The notes under the pieces are model-generated. The model ran no database searches and was not told the origin of the DNA. It worked only from the letters and a program-made list of their open reading frames with translations. 64,000 nucleotides of DNA from Acidobacteriota bacterium (GTDB taxonomy: Bacteria > Acidobacteriota > Polarisedimenticolia > JACPZX01), in the NCBI GenBank assembly GCA_016195325.1, contig JACPZX010000030.1, positions 39,043 through 103,042 on the forward strand, written 5' to 3'. The position numbers and the translations under genes were made by a program. Of the stretch, positions 1-7,338 are shown piece after piece. Positions within the stretch are counted from its first letter, which is position 1. Every line of letters begins with the position of its first letter.

Positions 1-1911
1 CCCGCTCGATTTCGCGCCGGCGACCACGTCGCGGATGCCGTCACCGTCCACGTCGCCGAGAGCGACCGAGGAGCCGAAGGCGTCGCCCTTCTCCCCGCCC
101 CAGAAGCGCGCCAGGCTCGAAGGCTGGCTCGACAGATCGATGTCGGTGAAGGGCTGGGCCGAGCCGTAGAGGACGTCCACCTCTCCCGCCCCCGGGCGTC
201 CCGCTCCGCGCGAGCTCGACGCCGCTGCCGCGAGGACGAGATCGTCGTAGCCGTCGCCGTTGACGTCGCCCGCGGCCACCGCGCCGCCGAGGGATTGGAA
301 CGGCGAGGTGGCCTCGATGCGTGCGGTGCCGGCCGGCGCGGCGTCGAGATCGGTGCTGGTCCAGAGCGCCGATTGGCCGTAGGCGAGCCAGACGTCGCCC
401 GCCCCCGGCCGCGCGCCGCCGCGCGAAGGGGAGCCCGGAGCGCCCATGACGAGATCGGCGAGACCGTCCCCGTTGAGGTCGCCCATGGCGAGGGCCGTGC
501 CGAGGGCGCCACCGGCCACGGGGCCGAAGAAGCGGATGACGCCGGAAGGAGGCGTCGCCAGATCGATGTCGCCGCTCGGAGCGGAGTCTCCGTAGATCAC
601 GGCCACCTCGCCCGCGCGGGAGCGCGCGTTGCCCGCGGAGGCCGCCGAGGGGGCCCCGAGCGCGACATCCGGCCGCCCGCCGCCGCCGAAGTCGCCCGTG
701 GCGACGGCGGATCCCAGCAGGTCTCCGGCATCGGCTCCGGCCACGCGGACGGTTCCCGAGGGGGGTGACGCGAGATCGACGTCGCCGAAGTGGGCCGCCT
801 GCCCGTAGACGATGAACGCCTCGCCGGCGTCCGCTCGAAGGTTGTCGAGCCCGTCGCCGTACGGAGCGCCGATGATGAGATCGTCGCGGCCGTCGAGGTT
901 GATGTCGGCGGCGCCGAGCGCCGAGCCGAGAGCGTCGACCGGGTCGGCGCCGAAGAAGCGCGCCACGCCGGCGGGGGGCGCCGCGAGATCGATGTCCGCG
1001 AGCCTCGTCGCCCCGCCGTAGATCACGTAGACGGTGCCCGCGCCCGGCCGGGAGTCGGCGACCGAATCGGACGACGGGGCCCCGAGGATCAGATCGTCGT
1101 AGCCGTCGCCGTTCAGGTCGCCTGAGGCGACCGCGGCGCCGAGGCCGTCGCCGGCGCGGGCTCCCCAGATCCGCACGACGTCCGTGGGAGGGGCCGCAAG
1201 ATCGGTGTCGCTCCACTGCGCCCTGCGCCCGTACACGAGGTACACGGCGCCTGCGTCGGTCCGGGTCCCGCCGAGCGAGTCGCTGAGCGGCGCACCGAGG
1301 ATGATGTCGGCGAAGCCGTCTCCGTCCACGTCCGCGGTGGCGACGGCGCTCCCGAGATCGTCGAAGGCGGCGGCCCCGGTGAAGGTCGATTCGGGAGCGT
1401 CCGCACGCCGGAGCGCGTCGCGCCTGGCGTCATGGCTGATGGAACCCTCCGCCTTGAGCGCGAAGGTCAGCGAGACCGGCCCTCCCGAGCTCGCGTTGAC
1501 GTCGAGCCGGAAGGGAAGCACGGCGCCGCACGGCGCTCCGCCGCTGAGCTGGATCTGGAAGTGCGGCGCGGTCGAGAGCGCCGGCGCGCCGCGGGCGGGC
1601 AGATTCGGCCAGGAGCCCGAGGGGGTGACGACGATCACGTCCGAGGGCGTCCCGGTGTAGACGAGCGTCGCGCCGACGCCTGTCGCGGCGACGTCGCCGT
1701 CGTTGAAGAGCTTCAGTCGAAGCGTGACCAGCTCCCCGGGCTGGAGCAGGCCGTCGTTGTTTCCGGCGGAGTCGTCGATTACGGCGCCGACGAAGGCGAG
1801 CTTCGCGGCCGCCTGCGCGGTCGAGCCGATGCTGAGCGAGATCAGGGCGGCGACGAGCAGCCGGCCCGCACCACTCCTGAGGGGGCACAGAACCCCCCTG
1901 GTTCCGATCAA
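1..1911 (-). CDS. FG-GAP repeat secreted protein (3' end outside window)
   Basis: This is an exported protein with an integrin-alpha-like propeller; 637 codons are visible and the C-terminus lies beyond base 1. It starts at TTG (1911-1909) behind GGGGAGGA. A hydrophobic signal segment (about residues 17-35) ends near AQAAA. An Ig-like or CARDB-like domain follows (about 36-150), opening with a Gly/Asp-rich stretch ending LQPGEL. At least seven FG-GAP repeats come next, each with a DxNGDGxxDLxxGAP core that binds calcium in this family. One repeat (DFGGGGRPDVALGAP) has lost the acidic loop. Such proteins are usually surface or secreted adhesins. No partner gene is visible. The family call is firm; the role is inferred. 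Confidence 0.85.
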   Translation of the reverse strand, partial: MIGTRGVLCPLRSGAGRLLVAALISLSIGSTAQAAAKLAFVGAVIDDSAGNNDGLLQPGELVTLRLKLFNDGDVAATGVGATLVYTGTPSDVIVVTPSGSWPNLPARGAPALSTAPHFQIQLSGGAPCGAVLPFRLDVNASSGGPVSLTFALKAEGSISHDARRDALRRADAPESTFTGAAAFDDLGSAVATADVDGDGFADIILGAPLSDSLGGTRTDAGAVYLVYGRRAQWSDTDLAAPPTDVVRIWGARAGDGLGAAVASGDLNGDGYDDLILGAPSSDSVADSRPGAGTVYVIYGGATRLADIDLAAPPAGVARFFGADPVDALGSALGAADINLDGRDDLIIGAPYGDGLDNLRADAGEAFIVYGQAAHFGDVDLASPPSGTVRVAGADAGDLLGSAVATGDFGGGGRPDVALGAPSAASAGNARSRAGEVAVIYGDSAPSGDIDLATPPSGVIRFFGPVAGGALGTALAMGDLNGDGLADLVMGAPGSPSRGGARPGAGDVWLAYGQSALWTSTDLDAAPAGTARIEATSPFQSLGGAVAAGDVNGDGYDDLVLAAAASSSRGAGRPGAGEVDVLYGSAQPFTDIDLSSQPSSLARFWGGEKGDAFGSSVALGDVDGDGIRDVVAGAKSSG

Positions 1912-1955
1912 GGTCGAGTCCTCCCCGGCCCGGGCCAGCGCGCCGTGTGCGCTTG

Positions 1956-1961
1956 AATATA
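1956..1961 (-). promoter_or_regulatory. possible -10 box of the FG-GAP gene
   Basis: The minus strand reads TATATT 45 bases upstream of the TTG start of the FG-GAP protein. It lies in an AT-rich island of about 30 bases within very GC-rich DNA. No convincing -35 box was found. Confidence 0.35.
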
Positions 1962-2149
1962 CACGAAAGATCACAAAGTTAGGGCGAGCGCAGACGCCCG
2001 GCCAGCGCGGATTCCCGACTTTCTCGAGGCGGCGTTGTCGGGATTGTCGGCGCCGAACAAGGATGAACCCGAACGGCACGGCGCGCGACGGGAGCGCCGG
2101 GGTGCTGTGCTAGACTCGCCCGCCTTTTTCGCCAACCGTTGGGGTGCCC

Positions 2150-3343
2150 ATGCCGAAAAGAGTCGAGACGGTCGCCGCGCTGTGGGCGTGCCTTCTCGCC
2201 GGCCTCCCGACACTCGCCGGGGCGGCGGACGTTCCGCGCGGGCCGCTCGTCGTCGTCCCCGAGTGCCGCATGATCCAGTCCGGATGCGGCCTCGACCCGG
2301 ACACCCCCGATCTGAACGCCGCGGCCTGCGCGATGGCCGTCGCGAAGCAGCTCGAGCGTCGCGGCATCCGCACCACGCTCCCCGGCCCCGTCACCGACGT
2401 GTGCGCGGGCGATCCGAACGCCGTCGTGGCGCTGACGACGGTGACCTTCGAGTGCGGAGCCGACCAGGACGGCATGACGCGCCGGCGCTACGCGCTGAAG
2501 ACGCGCCTCCGCGGCGAGCTCGAGATTCGCGATTGTGCGAGCGGCGAGGTCGCGGGACGCGCCCGCGCGGCCCGCGCCGTCGCATCGGGGCGCCGCACGC
2601 TCGTTCGCGATCTCGTCGAGGAGCTCGGGCACCACCTCGCGCCGGGGAAGGTTCGCGCATCCCATCCGGAGACTCCGCTCCGGTGGATGCGCGCCGACGT
2701 GGGAGGGGAACGCTCGGTCGAGATCGACGCGGGCTCGATCGACGCGTCCAGCTCCGGGATCAACCGAATCCTCAAGGGAATGGGGCTGCCGGAGCAGGAT
2801 CGCGCGCGGCGCCTCCTCGTCGAGCGCGCCTACACTCCCTGGAGCTACCCGGGCGTGCGTCTGGCCATCGGCCTGTCGGGCACCGAGATGCGCTCGTCGG
2901 GAGACGGGACCTTCAATCGAGGCCTCCTCCGTCTCCCGCCTTCGAAGCCCCTGACGTTCACGAACGTGCCGGTCGACGTGACGCTGCGATCGCTGGGGTT
3001 CTACCTGAGCGCGGGGTACGGCTTCGACTACCTGCGCAACCAGCGAATCTCCGCCGCCGCGCACGTCGGGTACTCGGCGATGGGAGGCTCCCTCGCCCCC
3101 TCCAGGATGGAGATCAACGCGACGGGCCCCATCGAGATCCCGCTGAGGGACGGGGCCTGGCCGCTGGGCGCGGGCGTGCGCTGGGAATGGAGGCTCTTCC
3201 CGCACTGGGAGATCGCGGCGACGTACGGGTGGAACCGGATGAACTTCAAGAACCCGAAGGAGACCCTCTCGGGGAGGTTCGCCCCGTACGACGTGGGGTA
3301 CACGGGAGCCGAGGCGCGCGTCGGGATCGCGGTCCGCTTCTGA
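2150..3343 (+). CDS. predicted outer-membrane beta-barrel protein
   Basis: I do not recognise a named family. The 397-residue protein begins with a clear signal peptide (MPKRVETVAALWACLLAGLP, cleavage near AGAAD). Residues about 25-180 form a globular domain with several cysteines (PECRMIQSGCG, AACAMA, FECG) and a predicted nucleotide-free alpha/beta pattern. From about residue 230 the sequence alternates aromatic and small residues in amphipathic strands (FYLSAGYGFDYL, AAHVGYSAMGG, GVRWEWRLFPHWEIAATYG). It ends in AVRF, the terminal phenylalanine typical of BAM-inserted barrels. ATG 2150 is preferred to the in-frame GTG at 2144. An extended -10 (TGCTAGACT, about 2108-2116) precedes it. The gene stands alone. 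Confidence 0.7.
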   Translation: MPKRVETVAALWACLLAGLPTLAGAADVPRGPLVVVPECRMIQSGCGLDPDTPDLNAAACAMAVAKQLERRGIRTTLPGPVTDVCAGDPNAVVALTTVTFECGADQDGMTRRRYALKTRLRGELEIRDCASGEVAGRARAARAVASGRRTLVRDLVEELGHHLAPGKVRASHPETPLRWMRADVGGERSVEIDAGSIDASSSGINRILKGMGLPEQDRARRLLVERAYTPWSYPGVRLAIGLSGTEMRSSGDGTFNRGLLRLPPSKPLTFTNVPVDVTLRSLGFYLSAGYGFDYLRNQRISAAAHVGYSAMGGSLAPSRMEINATGPIEIPLRDGAWPLGAGVRWEWRLFPHWEIAATYGWNRMNFKNPKETLSGRFAPYDVGYTGAEARVGIAVRF

Positions 3344-3367
3344 CCCCGATCGCGTCGCCGCTTCGGG

Positions 3368-4159
3368 TCAGCGCCCCTTGAACTGCGGCTTCCTCTTCTC
3401 GACGAAGGCTCGAAGCGCCTCGACCCGATCCTGGGTGGGGATGATCGATTCGTAGGCGGCCGTCTCCTCGCGTAGCCCCTCCTCGATCGGCATCTCGCAC
3501 CCGCGATCGACGGCCCGCTTGGCGGCGCGGAGCGCCAGGGGCCCGTTCGCGGCGATCTCCATCGCGAGCGCCAGCGCCGCCTCGAGAGACGCGCCGGGGG
3601 CGGCGAGCTGATCGACGACGCCGTCGGCGAGCGCCTCGGCCGCGGAGAACATGCGCGCGGTGAAGATCCATTTCTTCGCGCGCGCGACGCCGATGGCGCG
3701 CGGCAGCCGCTGCGTCCCGCCGGCCCCCGGGATGATCCCGAGGCTCACCTCGCGAAGGCCGAGAGTCGCCCCCTCGTCGGCGACTCGCAGATCGCACGCG
3801 AGCGCGAGCTCGAGGCCCCCCCCGGCGACGACGCCGTGCACCGCCGCGACCGCGGGCATCGGCAGCATCGACAGGCGCGTGAAGGTGCCGGAGAGGTACG
3901 GCACCCAGGCGCGGACGTCGTCCTCGGACATCGTCTGGCGCTCCTTGAGATCGGCGCCGGCGCAGAAGGCCTTCCCGCGCGCGGCGATGACGAGTGCGCG
4001 GACGTCGGACCCACTCTCGAGGGCGGCGCAGGCCGTGTTGAGATCCTCGACCAGCTCGCGCCCGAGGGCGTTCACCGGGGGGCGATCGATCGTGAGGAGG
4101 CCGATGCCTCCCTCTCGCAGCTCGAAGGAGACGTGCCGGAGCCCCGCGATCGACGTCAT
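3368..4159 (-). CDS. enoyl-CoA hydratase/isomerase family protein
   Basis: This 263-residue crotonase-fold enzyme probably hydrates a 2-enoyl-CoA in fatty-acid, isoprenoid or amino-acid catabolism. Both catalytic glutamates of true hydratases are present: HGVVAGGGLELALACD (about residue 115) and LREVSLGIIPGAGGTQRLPR (about 140). The oxyanion-hole segment AFCAGADLKE lies near residue 65. The C-terminus FVEKRKPQFKGR is typical of the family. The stop codon region overlaps the start of nothing upstream, but its own start (4159) overlaps the 3' end of the small AtuA-C-like gene by 4 bases, so it is the last gene of an AtuA-type operon. The exact substrate cannot be read from sequence; methylglutaconyl-CoA hydratase is one option. 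Confidence 0.9.
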   Translation of the reverse strand: MTSIAGLRHVSFELREGGIGLLTIDRPPVNALGRELVEDLNTACAALESGSDVRALVIAARGKAFCAGADLKERQTMSEDDVRAWVPYLSGTFTRLSMLPMPAVAAVHGVVAGGGLELALACDLRVADEGATLGLREVSLGIIPGAGGTQRLPRAIGVARAKKWIFTARMFSAAEALADGVVDQLAAPGASLEAALALAMEIAANGPLALRAAKRAVDRGCEMPIEEGLREETAAYESIIPTQDRVEALRAFVEKRKPQFKGR

Positions 4160-4566
4160 CGGCGGGCCTTCCGCCGGGAAGGCCCGCGCGCGGGAGGCTC
4201 GTTCCCCGAGGCTCCCGCCCCCCCCGGCGCGTACGACGCCGGGACGGTGACCTCCATCGACAGCAACCCCATGCCGTGCGTCTTCCCCTGGGCGTCGGTC
4301 TTCAGACTCCCGCTCCCGCCTCCGCCCAGCGAGTCGTGGAGGATGAAGTTGAGGGCGCGGAGGTTCGGCACCTCGTAGCGATCGACCCTCCCCTTCACGA
4401 CGCCGCCGAAGTGGGCCCGGACGCGCGCGGCGGTGACCTGGCGGCGGATGATCTCGTAGCCGGCGTCGTCGTACGCGATGAGGCCGACGTTGCTCCCGTC
4501 ACCCTTGTCCCCCGATCGAGCGTGCGCCATCGCGTGAAGCCGCATCGTCTTCATCCGCGCCGCCAT
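4156..4566 (-). CDS. AtuA-associated C-terminal domain protein
   Basis: This 136-residue protein matches the small ferredoxin-like domain that is fused to, or encoded beside, AtuA-type (acyclic terpene utilisation, DUF1446) proteins. Recognisable features are AHARSGDKGDGSNVGLIAYD near the N-terminus and VPNLRALNFILHDSLGGGGS in the middle. The tail is Pro/Gly/Arg-rich and probably disordered. The ATG overlaps the upstream AtuA stop (TGATG, 4564-4568), and its 3' end overlaps the enoyl-CoA hydratase start by 4 bases. The two AtuA parts are thus split but translationally coupled. In Pseudomonas, atu genes serve citronellol/geranyl-CoA breakdown; the substrate here is unknown. Confidence 0.85.
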   Translation of the reverse strand: MAARMKTMRLHAMAHARSGDKGDGSNVGLIAYDDAGYEIIRRQVTAARVRAHFGGVVKGRVDRYEVPNLRALNFILHDSLGGGGSGSLKTDAQGKTHGMGLLSMEVTVPASYAPGGAGASGNEPPARGPSRRKARR

Positions 4567-5927
4567 CAGAGACTCTCCACCCGCACTTCGGCCTTGACCA
4601 GTTCCTTCGGGATCAGCGCCGGCCAGAAGGCCACGACCTCGCGCGGCTTCGGACGCCCTCCGGCGAACCCCGTGACGCCCGGAGGACCAGAGGTCACCAG
4701 GGGCGCGAGCTCCTTGCCGAACCGATCGACCTTCCTCTCGTCGTGATCCTTCACGCCGACGCGCAGCACGACCTCGGGGTGATCGCCCGGGTCGGGAGCG
4801 GCCGCGCCGTGGCAAACCCCCGTGCCGACGATCTCGGTGAGCTTCTCCTCGAACTTCAGCCCCGCCCGCTTGAGCCGGCCCCACAGCGCGTCGGCGGCGA
4901 CGCGCGCCTTCTCCGCCGCGCGCGGACCGCTGATCGTGAGCTGCCCGTTGGCCGCGAAACCGTCGAGGTAGGAGATCGAGACCTTGTAGGTGTCGGTCGC
5001 GGCGGCGCCTCGGATGCCGCTCACCGCCACGCGATGGCGGCCCGCCGGCTTCAGCCGGATCGACGAGAACTCGGCGACGACGTCGGGGGTGATGTAGCGG
5101 GCGGGGTCTCCCATCTCGTACACGAGCTGCTCGGAGACGGTGTCGACGGTGACGAGCCCCCCCGTCCGCGCGTGCTTCGTGATCGTGAAGGTGCCGTCGG
5201 CCTTCATCTCGGCGATGGGGTAGCCGAGGTGATCCCATCCCTTCACCTCCCACCAGCGCGTGTAGTTGCCTCCGGTGCACTGCGCGCCGCACTCGAGGAT
5301 GTGGCCGGCGACGGTCCCCGCCGCGAGGCGGTCCCAGTCCCCCGCCTTCCACCCGAACTCGTGGATGAGGGGACCGAGCGTCAGCCCCGGATCGGTCGAG
5401 CGCCCCGTGACGACGACGCGCGCGCCGCCGCCGAGGGCCTCGGCAATCGGGAACGACGAGAGGTAGACGTTCGCCGCCTCCACGCGCGGCCGGATCGCCG
5501 AGAGCGGCCGGCCGTCGTCCATGTTGGCGAGCGGCACCCCGGAGGCGAGGATCTCGTCGAGGCGTGGCAGGATGTCGTCACCCGCCACGCTCCCCACCTT
5601 CATCCCCGTGACGCCGGCCTCGCGCGCCACCTTCGAGAGCGCCTTGAGGCACGCCGCCGGGTTCACGCCGCCGGCGTTCGCGACGACGCGGATCCCCTTC
5701 TCGCGGATCTCGGGGAGGATGCGCCGGATCAGCTCGACGAAGTCGCTCGCGTACCCCGCCTCGGGGTTGCGCCGCTTGAGCTTCTGCATGATCGACATCG
5801 TGACCTCGGCCAGGTAGTCGAGCGTCAGGTAGTCGAGAGGGCCCTCGCGGACGAGCCTCACGGGCGCGTCCACGGAATCTCCCCAGAACCCCTGGCCGTT
5901 GCCGATCCTCACCGTGTCCCGCGCCAT
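4566..5927 (-). CDS. AtuA family (acyclic terpene utilisation, DUF1446) protein
   Basis: The 453-residue protein has the diagnostic AtuA features: IGNGQGFWGDSVDAPVRL at the N-terminus, LTLDYLAEVTMSIM (about residue 35), VVANAGGVNPAAC (about 80), VVTGRSTDPGLTLGPLIHEFG (about 180) and HILECGAQCTGGNYTRW (about 220). The biochemical activity of the family is not established; members sit in acyclic terpene, leucine and other acyl-CoA degradation clusters. It is the first gene of a three-gene operon with its C-terminal-domain partner and an enoyl-CoA hydratase. A near-consensus -10 (TATAAT) lies 10 bases before ATG, so the mRNA is probably leaderless. The gene is divergent from the GntR gene. Confidence 0.88.
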   Translation of the reverse strand: MARDTVRIGNGQGFWGDSVDAPVRLVREGPLDYLTLDYLAEVTMSIMQKLKRRNPEAGYASDFVELIRRILPEIREKGIRVVANAGGVNPAACLKALSKVAREAGVTGMKVGSVAGDDILPRLDEILASGVPLANMDDGRPLSAIRPRVEAANVYLSSFPIAEALGGGARVVVTGRSTDPGLTLGPLIHEFGWKAGDWDRLAAGTVAGHILECGAQCTGGNYTRWWEVKGWDHLGYPIAEMKADGTFTITKHARTGGLVTVDTVSEQLVYEMGDPARYITPDVVAEFSSIRLKPAGRHRVAVSGIRGAAATDTYKVSISYLDGFAANGQLTISGPRAAEKARVAADALWGRLKRAGLKFEEKLTEIVGTGVCHGAAAPDPGDHPEVVLRVGVKDHDERKVDRFGKELAPLVTSGPPGVTGFAGGRPKPREVVAFWPALIPKELVKAEVRVESL

Positions 5928-5936
5928 AGGCCGGCC

Positions 5937-5942
5937 ATTATA
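5937..5942 (-). promoter_or_regulatory. -10 box of the AtuA operon
   Basis: The minus strand carries a perfect TATAAT about 10 bases upstream of the AtuA ATG. This leaves almost no 5' leader. No good -35 box is visible. The site lies in the divergent control region shared with the GntR gene. Confidence 0.55.
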
Positions 5943-5963
5943 GCGGGGCGGGGGAGATTCTCC

Positions 5964-5991
5964 TTGACACGCCTCCGCCCCGGCGTATAGT
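5964..5991 (+). promoter_or_regulatory. sigma-70 promoter of the GntR-ABC operon
   Basis: A perfect TTGACA (5964-5969) and TATAGT (5986-5991) are separated by 16 bases. The predicted transcription start falls inside the inverted repeat at 5991-6010, which is where a repressor would block it. Confidence 0.8.
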
Positions 5992-6010
5992 GTCCTATGT
6001 CAGTAGGACA
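5991..6010. promoter_or_regulatory. inverted-repeat operator, probably for the adjacent GntR regulator
   Basis: TGTCCTA (5991-5997) is a perfect inverted repeat of TAGGACA (6004-6010) with a 6-base spacer. It overlaps the last base of the -10 box and the predicted start site. YtrA-subfamily GntR repressors commonly bind such sites at their own operon, so autoregulation is inferred. Confidence 0.7.
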
Positions 6011-6031
6011 GTTGGACCCGGAGACGCGACG

Positions 6032-6439
6032 ATGAACCTGAGGATCGACCCGGCGAGCGCGACGCCGATCTACGCGCAGATCGTCGAGCAGGTGAGATCG
6101 CTCGTCGCCTCGCGCGCGCTGCGGCCGGGCGACCTCCTTCCCTCGGTCCGCGATCTCGCCGTCACGCTCCGCGTCAACCGGAACACGGCGGCCAAGGCCT
6201 ACCAGGTGCTCGAGGCCGACGGCGTCGTCGAGACGCGGGCCGGCCAGGGGAGCTTCGTCGCGAGCGGCTCCCCGCGCTGGTCGCGCGAGGAGCGGTACCG
6301 GCGCGTGGAGCACGCCGTGGACCGGGCCCTCGTCGAGGCGCATCACGTCGACGTCCCGCTCGAGGAAGTCCCGCCGATGGTCGAGAAACGGATCCGCTCG
6401 TTCACCCGGCGCGCCCCGCGCGGCGGACAGGAGAGATGA
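6032..6439 (+). CDS. GntR family regulator, YtrA subfamily
   Basis: This 135-residue DNA-binding regulator consists of a winged helix (residues about 8-75: ATPIYAQIVEQVRSLVASRA, LPSVRDLAVTLRVNRNTAAK, VLEADGVVETRAGQGSFV) and a short helical tail. It lacks the large effector domain of FadR or HutC types. That size and layout mark the YtrA group, which usually represses a co-transcribed ABC exporter in response to envelope stress or antibiotics. ATG 6032 gives the canonical N-terminus MNLRIDPASATPIYAQI. Its stop overlaps the ATP-binding gene start (ATGA, 6436-6439). The perfect 7-base inverted repeat at its promoter is the likely operator. Confidence 0.9.
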   Translation: MNLRIDPASATPIYAQIVEQVRSLVASRALRPGDLLPSVRDLAVTLRVNRNTAAKAYQVLEADGVVETRAGQGSFVASGSPRWSREERYRRVEHAVDRALVEAHHVDVPLEEVPPMVEKRIRSFTRRAPRGGQER

Positions 6440-7338
6440 GCATGGAAGCGCCCGCGATCGTCATCGAGAAGTTCAGCAAGAGCTTCGGATCGAACGACGC
6501 CGTCCGGGACCTCTCGCTCGAGGTCCCCCGGGGATCGATCTTCGGCCTCCTCGGCCAGAACGGGGCCGGCAAGACGACGACGATCCGCACGCTGCTGAAC
6601 CTCCTCCAGCCGACCTCGGGACGCCTCACGCTCCTCGGCCTCGACTCGGTGGCCGGCTCCCTCGAGGTGCGCCGCCGCGTCGGCTACCTCCCCGAGGATC
6701 CGGCCTGCTACGGCTGGATGACGGTGGAGGAGGCGGTGCGCTTCAACGCCGCCTTCTACCCGACGTGGGATCGCGATCTCGCGTCGCAGCTCCTGAAGCA
6801 GCTCGGCCTCCCCGGAGATCGCCGCGTGCGGGCCCTCTCGCGCGGAATGCAGGCGAAGGTCGGCCTCGTCCTCGCGCTCGCCCCGCGGCCCGAGCTCCTG
6901 ATCCTCGACGATCCGACCTCCGGGCTCGATCCGGTGGTGCGCCGCGAGTTCCTCGAGGCGGTGATCGCGAACACGCAGGCCGAGGGGGGGACGGTCCTCT
7001 TCTCGACCCACCTGCTCCACGAGATGGAGCGCGTCGCCGACGAGGTCGCGATCCTCCACGAGGGAAGGCTGCGCGCGCGGGCCTCCCTCGACGACCTGAA
7101 GGCCGGCACCAAGAAGCTCCGCGCCGTCTACCCGGAGCGCATCCCGGAGAGCTTCCCCCTCGACGGGATCGTCCGCGTGGAGCGCAACCATCACCAGGCG
7201 CTGATCACGGTCAGCGGATACCGGGAGGGGCACGGGGAGAAGCTCCTCGGCGCGGGAGCCGAGAGCGTCGAGGTGATCGATCTGTCGCTCGAGGAGATCT
7301 TCGTCGAGACGGTGAAGGGAGGGACGGCACATGCTTAA
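6436..7338 (+). CDS. ABC transporter ATP-binding protein
   Basis: This 300-residue nucleotide-binding subunit powers the exporter encoded with the next gene. Walker A GQNGAGKTT is at residues 40-48, the signature LSRGMQ near 134-139, Walker B LLILDDPTSGLDP near 153-165 and the switch histidine in STHLLHEMERVAD near 193. The C-terminal 70 residues form the small regulatory tail seen in CcmA/YtrB-type subunits. It overlaps the GntR gene by 4 bases and the permease gene by 8 bases, so all three are one operon. The substrate is unknown. Confidence 0.93.
   Translation: MSMEAPAIVIEKFSKSFGSNDAVRDLSLEVPRGSIFGLLGQNGAGKTTTIRTLLNLLQPTSGRLTLLGLDSVAGSLEVRRRVGYLPEDPACYGWMTVEEAVRFNAAFYPTWDRDLASQLLKQLGLPGDRRVRALSRGMQAKVGLVLALAPRPELLILDDPTSGLDPVVRREFLEAVIANTQAEGGTVLFSTHLLHEMERVADEVAILHEGRLRARASLDDLKAGTKKLRAVYPERIPESFPLDGIVRVERNHHQALITVSGYREGHGEKLLGAGAESVEVIDLSLEEIFVETVKGGTAHA

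Noticed and set aside
41-1216. A long Arg-rich minus-strand open frame
   Set aside because: The neighbouring frame encodes FG-GAP repeats with DxNGDG loops, so the Arg-rich frame is a shadow.
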